Shown in pieces: positions 1 through 9,388 of a stretch of DNA of 10,000 bases (positions are counted from its first letter, which is position 1; every line of letters starts with the position of its first letter). The DNA comes from Botryococcus braunii (lineage: Eukaryota; Chlorophyta; Trebouxiophyceae). The stretch covers positions 1 through 10,000 of the forward strand of contig KV908378.1 of assembly GCA_002005505.1 (NCBI GenBank). The letters run 5' to 3'. Position numbers and translations under genes: made by a program. The notes under the pieces were generated by a model. That model searched no databases. It was not told the origin of the DNA and saw nothing but the letters and a program-made list of their open reading frames with translations.

Positions 1-829
1 CAAAGCAAGTAAGCAACCTCCTACAGAAACGTATTACTATAGTGGTTGCTGAGAGTCTGTACGTCTATAGAGTTGTTGGTGACTTCTTATAGTTGGCGAT
101 TTCTTATTATTGGTGATACATGTAATTAATTTAAATGAATTCATCAGCATACCTTCATTTAACAGTTCTTATGCTGGTTCAGAAGCGAGTGTGTATCAGG
201 ATAGGGTCGATGGTACCTGGTCGCCGTCATGTCGTAAGCTGTGCATCTGGATTCCTCCAATCCCCTTAAATGATTGGATTAACTTCTACAATACATACCA
301 ATTCATGGTAGTGGAATTGTTTTGTGTCGACGAACGGGATTCTGTCCCAGATGCTCCCAAACCTATGCTCAGCAAGAGACGTTCTCACGGACGATCTTAG
401 AACTATTCCTTGAAATTATAAACTTTATGGAATTTTGGGATAGGTTCAGGGAAGGGGGTTCCAAGGATGTTTCGATTGAGGGCACGGACCATGCCCTGTT
501 CCGCAATCTCTGGACTCAGCGCTCATGCATGTGTTTATCCTGTGACCCGCGTCAAGCAAAGCACACCACATCACATTCTTTGGGGCCTGTGTAGTCTTGG
601 TGTTACCTCGTTCAATTATCTTCTGCACGAAAACATAGTGAAACTGCAGAATTGACCGTAGTGCTGTCCTAGGTCCCCAATGGGACTCCCACCGTGGGAA
701 TCCCATGCGAAGTCCGCAGGTGTTTCGGCCCTTCCCGCGGCAAGAGTTGTGCCCTTTTCCCTCGAGAGAGCCCCTGGATTCCGCGTCCCTGCATGATGGA
801 TTTATGTTAGATTATGGGCATTGGCGTAT
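1..829. other. No gene recognised
   Basis: Several open frames of 60-96 codons occur on both strands, but they overlap one another, lack recognisable motifs and show no splice-bounded continuity. Base composition is mixed and lower in GC than the ankyrin region at 2667-5132. Apart from the small inverted repeat at 680-706, I see no structure here. A diverged or non-coding transcript cannot be excluded. Confidence 0.5.
680..706. repeat. Short imperfect inverted repeat
   Basis: Two 13-bp arms, atgggactcccac and gtgggaatcccat, flank a single C. They pair with one mismatch (12 of 13). It lies outside any supported gene and could form a hairpin in either strand. Function is unknown, and one such hairpin per 10 kb is not surprising by chance. 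Confidence 0.6.
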
Positions 830-964
830 CCTGTACAAAGCAGACAGGTCGTCAGTAGACGAAGTTACTCCAGCTGCAGTCCGTACGACTGTCTGCTGAG
901 CAACATACACAACTGGTGGACAAGACTAGCGTCTAGAAATGCCCAGCATCTTTCACAACCAGTT
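830..964 (+). repeat. 135-bp direct repeat, copy 1
   Basis: The 135 bases starting cctgtacaaagcagac and ending cacaaccagtt recur at 1159-1293 without indels. By eye there are 8 mismatches (about 94% identity), and similarity stops abruptly at both ends. The unit begins with a short stem (cctgt...acagg). This copy also carries aactggt (911-917), which can pair with accagtt (958-964); that pairing is broken in copy 2. No coding frame is shared in a convincing way. It may be a dispersed repeat family or a local duplication. Confidence 0.85.
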
Positions 965-1158
965 CCGTTACATCATTGTATTGCACTCAAGCACCGATCA
1001 AGCAATTACTAGATAAGGCTCTAGGCGGCTACGTTCAAGTACATGCCTATACTCCCTGAAGTCACTGTCCCTTGTCTGTTTAAGTGACTACAGGGTACAC
1101 TAAGCTTGCTCACTCTCTCAATAGCAAAAAATGATACAACACACACTGCCGCACCGCA

Positions 1159-1293
1159 CCTGTACAAAACAGACAGGTCGTCAGTAGACGAAGTTACTCC
1201 AGCTGCAGTCCGTACGACTGCCTGCTGAGTATCATACACAGCTGTTGGACAAGACTAGCATCTGGAAATGCCCAGCATCTTTCACAACCAGTT
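1159..1293 (+). repeat. 135-bp direct repeat, copy 2
   Basis: Second copy of the unit at 830-964, same orientation, offset 329 bp. The differences are single-base substitutions, mostly in the second half of the unit, so the first about 60 bases are the most conserved part (one difference). The absence of indels suggests a fairly recent duplication, or constraint on length. Confidence 0.85.
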
Positions 1294-1671
1294 GGCATTC
1301 ACACCGGTGGGGCAGCCTTAAGAGTTCACCCGACAAACGTGTAATCTAGATCAGATTGTACCTTATGTTCTCAATGGACCCATATCCTAATAGTACACAC
1401 ATGAAGATCACTTAAAGCACAAGGCATTCAATAATAATGTTCAGAACTCAACAATTAATAGTTTGCGGTTAGAATAGGCTTCACTCTTAATGTTAAAAGT
1501 TAGTATATCAATTCCCTTTAAACGTTCCTTCTTCAGGTAACCCTCCTGGCTGAACGATTTAAACCATTTAGAATTAAGAAGAAAGCCCATCCTAACCGCA
1601 CACCAGCAAACTTGCATGCGGATACGCGGAATCTAGGGGCCAGAGACAAAAGGGGGTGTAGTCAAAATCAC
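1294..1671. other. No gene recognised; AT-rich spacer
   Basis: AT-rich sequence with frequent stops in all frames up to the start of the purine block. I see no RNA gene, no splice-bounded open frame and no repeat. The long open frames that enter this segment from the right are continuations of (GA)n translation. Confidence 0.5.
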
Positions 1672-2079
<408 letters not shown>

Positions 2080-2201
2080 TGAAATGGCCCCATACCACGC
2101 ACACCCGTCGAAGGCACAAGCACAGTGAGTACACCCCGCGAGTCTTCCCGTAAGGTGGGGAAGAGGAGAGGATATATGCCACCACGCCGAGGTCTAAGCC
2201 G
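2080..2201. other. Non-repetitive island between purine tracts
   Basis: About 120 bases of ordinary mixed sequence separate the two purine tracts. No open frame here is independent of the flanking arrays and no similarity to other parts of the window was seen. It may be the remnant of the sequence into which the arrays expanded. Confidence 0.6.
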
Positions 2202-2598
<397 letters not shown>

Positions 2599-2666
2599 CA
2601 TTGCAGAAAGGGACAGTCAGTGATTTTTGAGCAACATATCTTCTACCTGATGAGAGCTTTGTCGAC

Positions 2667-3523
2667 TTGAAGTTGTCTTGTGCCTGGCCAGTGCTGCGGA
2701 GACCACCAGCAAGGGAAAGTCACACCAAATGCCTGCAGAGCCTGTCGGAGGCGGGGCGCTTCCTACCGCTGGGCAGCCCCGACAGAGCCTCGGCAGGGGA
2801 ACTCCGCAGGCTGGAAGTTTGGCAAGCAGCAATCACAACCTGCAGGGCAGGCCACAGGCCCACGCTGTCTTGGCTGTTTGCAAGCGGGTGGCCCTCAAGC
2901 ATCGACGCAGAGCTCTCCTGGCAGACACGCGATACGGTCGACTTGCGGCAACTCATGGAGGGACGCCACCTGGTAGAGAAGGACAGGCTCATCTCAGAGG
3001 TGTGCGATTCGAACGCCCCATTCTTGCCTGGAGCTGGATCTGTAGCGTGAAGCCATGCGGAAGGCCACGCCGGAGTGTTTGGAGGCACTGCTTGAGGCGG
3101 GGTGCCGCTCCGTGTGGATCTGCCGGCTCGCCACCCTGGAGGGTAATGCAGCTTTCCTCGCCCTTGCCACAAGTTGGGGATGCCCGTGCGACCTGATCGC
3201 GTTGAGGTTTGTGGCCTACTCTGGCGGCCTTCCCCTGCTGAGGGTGGCTCCCCAACCTACCGATTGGGAAACTCTGCAGTGGCGTGGGAAAGCTTAGTGA
3301 GGTTGAATCTGAGCACGTCAGTCAAGCAGCACGGCTTGCTGCAAGCGAGGGCCATGCAGCATGCCTGGGGGCTGTTCTGGGCGGGTTTGGGGAAGCGGCT
3401 GTGAGCAACAGGCTTGCTGCCTCCATCGCAGAAAGGGGAGACCTAAATTGCCTTCAGACTCTACAGAGGTGCGTGGCTGAAATTGACTTCTACCGGAATT
3501 CCGCTCCGAACCGCATGTCTTAG
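2667..3523 (+). pseudogene. Broken ankyrin-repeat gene, 5' part
   Basis: Coding similarity moves through three frames. Frame at 2667-3050 includes a stretch ending DLRQLMEGRHLVEKDRLIS; frame at 3046-3297 has ATPECLEALLEAGCRS, RLATLEGNAAFLALATSWGC and VAYSGGLPLL; frame at 3284-3523 has AARLAASEGHAACLGAVL and ASIAERGDLNCLQTL. The alternation of 'A..A...G....L..L...G' helices is the pattern of degenerate ankyrin repeats, a protein-binding scaffold. The 3284 switch fits a single extra base near GGGAAAG, because the two frames read smoothly into each other there. The first switch could be an indel or a 46-nt intron (3000-3045). Start is uncertain: no ATG in the first frame looks compelling. Partner and function cannot be told. 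Confidence 0.6.
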
Positions 3524-3554
3524 AATTGCGGTTCGAACCGCATGTCTTAGAATT
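3494..3554 (+). repeat. 27-bp tandem repeat with palindromic junction
   Basis: The 21-bp string cgaaccgcatgtcttagaat+t occurs at 3507-3527 and 3534-3554, giving a 27-bp period, and a diverged partial third unit precedes it (gaattccgctc). The junction gcggttcgaaccgc (3528-3541) is a perfect 14-bp palindrome. The repeat ends the coding-like part of the 5' ankyrin segment: the first unit supplies its last residues and stop codon. Confidence 0.8.
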
Positions 3555-3878
3555 AGCCAGCGCATATTTCACTTTTATTATTTGAAGTATTTCACTTTGA
3601 GAAGTACCGATTACTCTAGAATTTTGTTCATTTGTTTCATGGTCAGTATAAGGCTTTGCACATATGTTTCTGTTTGGAGAAAGGAGGGAGAGTGAGGTGT
3701 TAAGAGAAACAGAAGTCCTTCATCTGGATTTGTAGAAACATTAGCGTTTGGAAATGTTGTGGGCGTGGAGGGGTGTAATAAAGCTCCAAAAAAACCGTTT
3801 AGAGGTATTTAAGTCGAGGGCGACCTGGCTTGGAAAGTTGACGTTCAACAATTCACTGATTCGTTCAGCCATTCACCG
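3555..3878. other. Non-coding gap inside the ankyrin region
   Basis: AT-richer than the ankyrin pieces on either side and without a convincing open frame. It could be an intron of an originally single gene, an insertion, or the spacer between two separate decayed copies. No clear donor and acceptor pair reconnects the neighbouring frames. Confidence 0.45.
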
Positions 3879-5132
3879 ATGGTGGCGGGGAAGCAGGGCG
3901 AGCTGCTTGGATGTGGCAGCGGCAGCCATAGGTGCAGGTACGGGGGCCCAAGTGGAATGGTGCAGTATCTCGTGGATCTGGACCCCGAACTGGTGTACCA
4001 GCCTTGGCTGATGATCGCATTGTGCTTTAGTCGAACCAAGCCGGAAGCCCAGGTGTCCTTCTTGGAGTTTCTGGAGCACCAGTGGAGCACCGGTGGCGAA
4101 GAGATGGTTGCTGCAGACAGGCGCGGAAATCGGTACTGTCTTGATCTGTACCGAATCTGGGACAGAACAATGCATTATTCAATCGCTGGAGGCAGCCTGG
4201 AGCGTATGCAGCTCTTGTATGACGCGGGGTATGAGCAGCACAGATCCCGCGAAGCCAGCCACCACCCAGGCGTGTACGTCCTAGCCTGCGGAACATGGCT
4301 TTTGCGTCATATGGCCCGGGCATGCTGGTTGCTTGCCATCAGTTGAAGCGGCATGCCCGATCCACAGCTCCTGGATACCGCTACCCTGGCGGGTCGGGGG
4401 GGGGGGGGGGGGCGAGGACATGATGCGGTATGTGCGGGAGCTGGGCGCTCCCTTTACCATCGAAACAACCAACGCCGCGGCCACGAAAGGCGACGTGGGT
4501 GCCCTGCGGTACGCGCTCGACAATGGAGCCCCTTGGGATGCCACGACATTCGAGACCATGATTGCTGGCAGCCTGCGGGACCCATGAGGTCAATAATGAG
4601 ATGTGCCCCGACTGGCTGGAGTGCCTGAGGTGCCTCCATGAGCATGCCCGCGCAGCCGGCTTTCCAGAAAAGTGCAGGCGGCCTTTGGAAGGAGCCTTTT
4701 CTAGCCCCTCCTGGGGAGATTCTCAGGGACCGATCCTGGAGGTGGTGCGGTACGTTTGCGAGCACATGGGCCCAGCATGGGCCACCCCGCTGCTGGAGTC
4801 CACGGCCCCAAAAACTGGCAGGCTGGGTTGTGGAAGGTTGAGGACGGCAGAGTGACCGCGTGAAATGGCAGATGGTGCTGTACCTGGGGCGGAAGCTGAA
4901 GCACAGCTTGCACGCCCTGCTCGGCGAGTTGGTTGCGGTGAGGCGAGAGAGGGCCGCTGCGCTGGCGGGAGTCGTCTTCAAGGCGAGGAGGCTGGCCCAG
5001 GGGACAGGTCATCCCGGGTTGCTGGCCTTGTGGGGGGTAATGACTCGGCTTCCCTCAGACCTGCAGGAGCGCCTTGCCTCCCAGGCGCACCTCATTTACT
5101 GTGAGGGTCCCTGCCAATCGCAAGCGTCTTAG
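3879..5132 (+). pseudogene. Broken ankyrin-repeat gene, 3' part
   Basis: Ankyrin-like segments continue in shifting frames: ASCLDVAAAAIGAG (about 3898-3940), then GMVQYLVDLDPELVYQ and HYSIAGGSLERMQLLYDAGY up to a TGA at 4344-4346. The same frame then resumes with PDPQLLDTATLAG as far as the G17 run at 4396-4412. After the run the frame changes to MMRYVRELGAPFTIET and DVGALRYALDNGAPWD, changes again near 4575 (LECLRCLHEHARAAGFP, ILEVVRYVCEHM), and ends in 4842-5132. That last piece holds RERAAALAGVVFKARRLAQ and TRLPSDLQERLASQAHLIY, a basic helical C-terminal domain with an F-box-like 'LP.DL..R' flavour. Another stop lies at 4839-4841. At least three frame switches plus two stops argue for a pseudogene; homopolymer sequencing error could explain some of them. 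A multi-exon gene is less likely because the joins need only one-base shifts. Confidence 0.65.
4396..4412 (+). repeat. G17 homopolymer inside ankyrin coding remnant
   Basis: Seventeen consecutive G lie exactly where the ankyrin reading passes from the frame carrying LLDTATLAG to the frame carrying EDMMRYVREL. Removing most of the run would join these into a normal-looking repeat, so the run seems to have expanded within former coding sequence. The true length may vary or be misassembled. Confidence 0.85.
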
Positions 5133-5455
5133 CTTCAAATGGCCGTCCGAGAGGAGATGATGCATCCATTGTCATGGAGGCACAGATTGGCGCGGTGACC
5201 TGCGCGGCCCAGGACACCCCCGGGGGCGGGGGGAGGGGGGGGGGGGTTCTCCTTGTTCCCGTCATACTGTCATCGTTTTTGGATGGCCACTCACATTCTC
5301 CTTTGCGGACGCTGATTTGGGCCAGCCCCCATATACCTCACGTGATAACACAGTTGTCACAGAGACTGCGCTGTGAAGGTTTTCGGTCGGCCCATGGGTG
5401 GCCCCCTCTCCGCTGGCCCTAGTGAGAGAAGAGGGAGCATGGGTGGGTCGGAGGG
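5133..5455. other. G-rich spacer, no gene recognised
   Basis: Contains a strongly G-rich patch at about 5219-5246 (G runs of 5, 6 and 12 bases), a possible quadruplex-forming site. An 82-codon open frame over it has no repeat or domain pattern. The remainder is plain mixed sequence between the ankyrin remnant and the next (GA)n array. Confidence 0.5.
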
Positions 5456-5469
5456 AGGGAGGGAGATAT

Positions 5470-5558
<89 letters not shown>

Positions 5559-5565
5559 GGGGGGG
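5456..5565 (+). repeat. (GA)n array with G-rich edges
   Basis: (GA)n of about 80 bases (5474-5555), preceded by gggagggaga and followed by nine G (5557-5565). Again all purines are on the + strand. No coding meaning. Confidence 0.93.
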
Positions 5566-6264
5566 TCTGGAGGGGGAATAGCAGATTTGAGGGATTTGTT
5601 GCTTCAGACCTGTGAGCCGACAAGCTCAAGAGCAAGCATCTATGCTTGGCTTCCCACAGTCATGGCCCTCCTCTTTCTTCCCGTTCTGCCCCACCCCCGC
5701 CCTTTTGTTTTGGGTTTGGCCCATTGTGCCCATGAGCGCTGCTGAGCATCCAAGACCTGGGGTCAGCAGGTGGACGTTTCAAGACTTTACTCCACAATCT
5801 CTGCAACTGTAGGATAGAGCATTGGCTTGCATTCCAGGCTGCAAAATTGTATGCTGCCGCTATAAGAGATACGGTTCCGTAGAAAATGGACGCAAGAACG
5901 TATTATGCTGCAAGAGACGGCGTTTAAACTGAAACGCTGGTTTGGCATGGAATGGTTTCCTCGCAAGTCACCGTTCTACGCTTGTAATTAGAAGAGGGGT
6001 TGGAGAAACATTTAACCTTAATCCCGTCTGGCACTGGCTTGTACTTAGATGTACTCTTTAGGTGGGTACTCAAAGCTAGCGCACTTTGACTCTGCATGCG
6101 TGTCACATTAAAACACTTGAGGAGTCCATGCCTCAAACTTCCCCTGCTTAAATTTAGTCAAACGTCTTTTACTTGCAAGTTGCAAGGTACGCAGATTCAT
6201 AAGTAGTGTACATATATTCTGGAAGATATACGCTTGAGAATGCTGAAAATACTATGCATCTTGA
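5566..6264. other. No gene recognised
   Basis: About 700 bases with short, mutually overlapping open frames on both strands and no recognisable motif. I looked for tRNA-like A and B boxes, including around 5810-5850, and found no foldable cloverleaf. Nothing supported. Confidence 0.5.
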
Positions 6265-6366
<102 letters not shown>

Positions 6367-6369
6367 CTG

Positions 6370-6511
6370 AACAACAGCAATCGCCTGTCACAGTGCCTGT
6401 TGGTGTATGGACTTCAAATTTAAACCGGGTTAGGGCAGAGCATGTGATGAATGCCTCTGGGTTTCCTGGGGGATCATTTATGCCGGATTCCTCGGCCAGC
6501 ACTAGAAACCC
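6370..6511 (-). CDS. Weak exon-like open frame, unrecognised
   Basis: On the - strand a frame starts after tcctttcag (acceptor-like, exon base 6511) with GFLVLAEESGINDPPGNPEA and stays open to the (GA)n array at 6364. The spacing of GFL..A, a Gly-rich turn, ITC and VHT faintly recalls the reeler domain of secreted or redox-linked membrane proteins. Three or four conserved positions over 45 residues is not enough to call it. No clear donor precedes the array and no companion exon was found, so this may be a chance open frame. Confidence 0.15.
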
Positions 6512-6571
6512 CTGAAAGGACACGTTTGGAAGAAATCTAGCTATGTGTGGTATGTGGCGTGCTATCTGCAC

Positions 6572-7141
6572 TCATACCAAAGAGGTCTATCTCTTTAAAA
6601 GCATGCTTCCTGGCTGGGACCGACCAGTTGCCATAAACATGACGCTGCTAGGCTATTCGCCCTGAACCTGTTACCTACTACGCGTGTCCTCTCCTTCTCA
6701 CTTTAAGGTCTTATAAACCTAACATTTGTGTGTGTCACGGAACCCTCTGGACACTTGCATTTACTTTCTAAACACTGACTTTGAGAGGCAGCGGATTACA
6801 GTTTTCTTAAAACCCCTCCGAATCTGCTGATACGATCTTGTGGGTCAGCAGTGCCACCTGCAACAAAGTAGCTCAAAATCAACTTGTCGATCATTGCGTG
6901 TCACATATGAAACCGTCCTCTTTAAGGCTTTGAAGCATGTTGTGTACATACTATACCAGGCCACACCATCTACCATAGAGCTGAAACTTGAGCTCAGTCC
7001 CATGAACACCTAGACGCTGTTCTGCGTCATATTGAAGCACCTCTAGCATCTAATTATGATTCCTAAGGTCCTGCAGACACATGCTGGTGTGGGAGCTAAA
7101 ATTAGCAACAACAGCAACATGCCTGCTTGGCACCTGACCTG
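6572..7141. other. No gene recognised; possible 3' flank of the - strand gene
   Basis: No supported open frame. If the - strand gene model ending at 7142 is right, this is its 3' flank. A TGTAA-like element, the green-algal polyadenylation motif, lies on the - strand at 6796-6800, about 340 bases beyond the stop. A 5-mer at that distance is weak evidence. Confidence 0.4.
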
Positions 7142-8799
7142 TCACCAAGCACCATAAGTACGACTATGCTTGAAAGGCCGCGAATGGGGTGGAACTATTG
7201 GAATCTTCTCCTGCTGAGGGATTTTCCAAAATTGATGTATCTCACCCTTGCACATTTGCTTCAGAAGGCTTCCATGCGTTGTTTGGTCATCACACCTCTG
7301 AAGGTGGAGAAGTTGTTGCTGCATACAGGCAGAAGCTGAAGGCGCCCCACTGGATGGCAAAGATGAACCACAAAAACAGGACCAAAGCTGGGTGGTGGTA
7401 CACCGGGGCATAAAAAGCATCCCTATTAGCAAAAGCCAGCAGCAGATTGACGGCTGCAATGATGGCCAGCACCTCATATGCCACTGCTCCATACACGACA
7501 TATGCAACCTGGCACAAACCAGATAATTGTTAAGTAGAAGAGCATGTTGTAGTGTCCACAAACGTGGCCCTAAATCCGATCTACGAAGGCAATGAAACTG
7601 GTAATCCCAGAAGTCTACAGTTGTTCTTCAAGCACTATTTACTGGCCGCCCCCCTCCCTTCTTGCTTGTAAAGAATACGTATGCCTCAAACAAGGGAGAA
7701 GGTGACAGGGGTTTGTTGCACAACAGTGTGTGTCCTGGCAGGACTGTAGTAGTACTGGCAAGATCTGGCTCTACTCAAGTGTTACTAGGAGAAAAGGCCT
7801 GCTCTGCTTTGCCCTTAAGGCGTGGCATGAAGAGGAAAGCTCATGACTGATGTGAATTATCCGCAGGATCTTGATGTGGCCAGTCATGGCTCTATGATAC
7901 AGTACAAGGAATCATCATGGCTGGTTTGATCAATCTTGCCAGCAGCACAGCAGGGAAACACAGATGCTCTCAATGGAAATAGAACTAATAGTGACTTGTA
8001 AGGAAGGGTATTGTCTTGCTGGACATCCTTAACAGTACTTGAGCGTATCTTCTAAAGATTCTGCCAGAATATTGTTCTGTCACTCATTTATCTTGTTACA
8101 TAGGCCGAAAACTGGCCAAACTGGAAGAGGACTGCTCACCTTGTCCATAACCAAAGAAGCCAAGTAGAGCAGCCAGAAGCTCACAATGTGAGCCACAATC
8201 ACAGCAAAGAGGTCGCTGTTGAACAACCACCTTGGAGGCTCCTGCTCCTGTGCATCCCGCTGGCAGGCACAGCTTTGGCACTCCGGACATTTGCTAGTGG
8301 CAGAGGCTGCTGCTGCTGCACAAACTTTGATGTATACATCACCGCCCGTTGGATCCCCTGAACTTTTGACTGATTCTGGGGCTTTTGACAGGTAGCCTGC
8401 ATCCACTCTTAATTGGGGTACCAGGTCTGCACTTTTCGTGGCTTGAGGCAGTAGAGGCACCGCATATTCCTGGGTGCAGCAGCGCGCAAGAGGACTTCAG
8501 TGAGATCACCATTAGGCTCAGAGGAATCGAGACTATTCGCTTTTCATGCAGAAAGAATACCCACGTACAAACCAAGATGAAGGTGGCCAAAAAAAATGTC
8601 AACGACTGGCCAAATCCTAAAAGCAATAGTGCCAAATCAGTTAAAAGGTTGTGTGAGGTGCAGAAGTGCAACCTGAAGTCGGGGTCGACATACCACGAAG
8701 CAGTTGGGAAATTTAAGTGCTCAAAATGTTGTGCTACAAGCAACATCCTGTCCTTACCTCTCTACTATGTGATAGGAGAGGGTTCGCGATAGTATACAT
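7142..8799 (-). CDS. Multi-pass membrane protein, four-exon model
   Basis: Proposed exons on the - strand: 8758-8799 (ATG at 8797-8799; the open exon reaches an acceptor at 8823), 8140-8469, 7296-7508 and 7142-7210. Donors are GAG|GTAAGG, AAG|GTGAGC and GAG|GTGTGA; acceptors are CACCCAG, GTGCCAG and CAGCAG. Every junction is phase 0, and the joined frame runs 217 residues to TGA at 7142-7144. Residues 15-95 are polar, with a Cys cluster at 75, 78, 81 and 83. Hydrophobic segments lie at about 102-122 (FAVIVAHIVSFWLLYLASLV), 128-150 and 165-187, with a basic C-terminal tail. Introns are 288, 631 and 85 nt. An alternative first exon is 8510-8746 (ATG at 8744-8746, phase 0, donor ATG|GTGATC, 40-nt intron), which would add another hydrophobic stretch. 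An ABCA-like permease half was considered, but there is no ATP-binding domain. Family not recognised; topology and role are open. Confidence 0.5.
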
Positions 8800-8823
8800 G
8801 ATCCCAGTCAGCGGAAAGGTTGC

Positions 8824-9073
8824 CTGTGGACACACACCTATGGATCAGACACAAGTATTCTATATTCCCTTGTAGAAAGTCTTCCAGAAGGGCTGCTTTC
8901 GAGGTTCGCCATGTTTCAATCATGCCATGTTTGAGTTTGGGACAATATCTTTGGGCGGGAACGTAGGCACAGTACGTACGAGTATGACGGGTGAAGATCG
9001 ACAACAAGAATTCAGATGATTCTATGAGATACAGGCGACTTTCAATTGCAAGTTTGCTCACTCTGATTGCGGA
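8824..9073. promoter_or_regulatory. Possible divergent promoter region
   Basis: This 250-bp stretch separates the 5' end of the - strand membrane gene model from the + strand first-exon candidate at 9074. No TATA box or named factor site was identified. The - strand is open for 98 codons (8765-9061), so part could instead be an upstream exon of the membrane gene. Called from gene arrangement only. Confidence 0.2.
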
Positions 9074-9130
9074 ATGACGACCCCCCCGTCTCTGGTCAAG
9101 AACGGTGATGTCCAGCCCGTTGAAGAAACC
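9074..9130 (+). CDS. Candidate first exon of a + strand gene
   Basis: ATG at 9074-9076 opens MTTPPSLVKNGDVQPVEET, 19 codons ending in phase 0 at the consensus donor ACC|GTAAGT (9131). A candidate intron 9131-9178 (48 nt) has a CTAAC branch-point-like motif and ends in CTTGACAG, but reading on after it meets a stop after 12 codons. An alternative acceptor at 9234 (TTGACAG) gives a phase-0 frame that stays open through the palindrome to a stop just past its end. Neither continuation resembles a known domain, so the gene may be broken by the palindrome, may continue elsewhere, or may be a chance open frame beside a strong donor. Confidence 0.3.
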
Positions 9131-9278
9131 GTAAGTAAAACCTCTAACGAATTAAAACAATCCCAAACCTCTTGACAGATCTCAAATTGCGCTCAATTGG
9201 CCAGCGAAAGTCTTTAAGAGATCTGAGTTGACAGCGCCCGCGCGGAGACTTCGTTGCTCTGTTGCTCCCCACTTTTAA

Positions 9279-9373
9279 ATTTGGGGTCCGAACCCCCGGG
9301 GGTCCACATGACGGTCATGTCATGAGTCATGACATGACCGTCATGTGGACCCCCGGGGGTTCGGACCCCAAAT
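9279..9373. repeat. Perfect 95-bp palindrome with nested palindromes
   Basis: Arms 9279-9325 and 9327-9373 are exact reverse complements (47 bp) around a single G at 9326. Each arm contains smaller palindromes: cccccggggg (9293-9302 and 9350-9359) and catgacNgtcatg (9307-9319 and 9333-9345). The first bases outside the arms do not pair. Single-stranded DNA or RNA from here would fold into one long hairpin. It could be a foldback element, a cruciform, or a small-RNA hairpin precursor. It ends about 220 bp from the retroelement remnant. Confidence 0.95.
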
Positions 9374-9388
9374 GACTCATGACCGGCG

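Noticed and set aside
3000..3045. 46-nt intron joining two ankyrin frames (GAG|GTGTGC ... CTGTAG)
   Set aside because: It gives an in-frame join, but the donor and acceptor are weak, and neighbouring switches are better explained by one-base indels. Kept only as an alternative.
3520..3545. tRNA T-arm-like GGTTCGAACC
   Set aside because: The palindrome does not give the required 5-bp stem with a 7-base loop, and no acceptor, D or anticodon arm lies upstream.
4344..4346. In-frame TGA as a recoded codon
   Set aside because: It lies among several frameshifts and no selenocysteine-type element was identified; a nonsense mutation is simpler.
7662..7850. 62-codon + strand open frame
   Set aside because: It lies inside the large intron of the - strand gene model, with no recognisable motif or splice signals of its own.
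7142..8799. Assignment of the membrane gene to ABCA transporters
   Set aside because: The helix-loop-helix of exon 3 resembles a permease half in general layout only; no Walker A, signature or Walker B motif occurs in the window.
9176..9225. 8-bp inverted repeat cagatctc ... gagatctg
   Set aside because: It is built on the self-palindrome agatct, does not extend, and is short enough to be chance.
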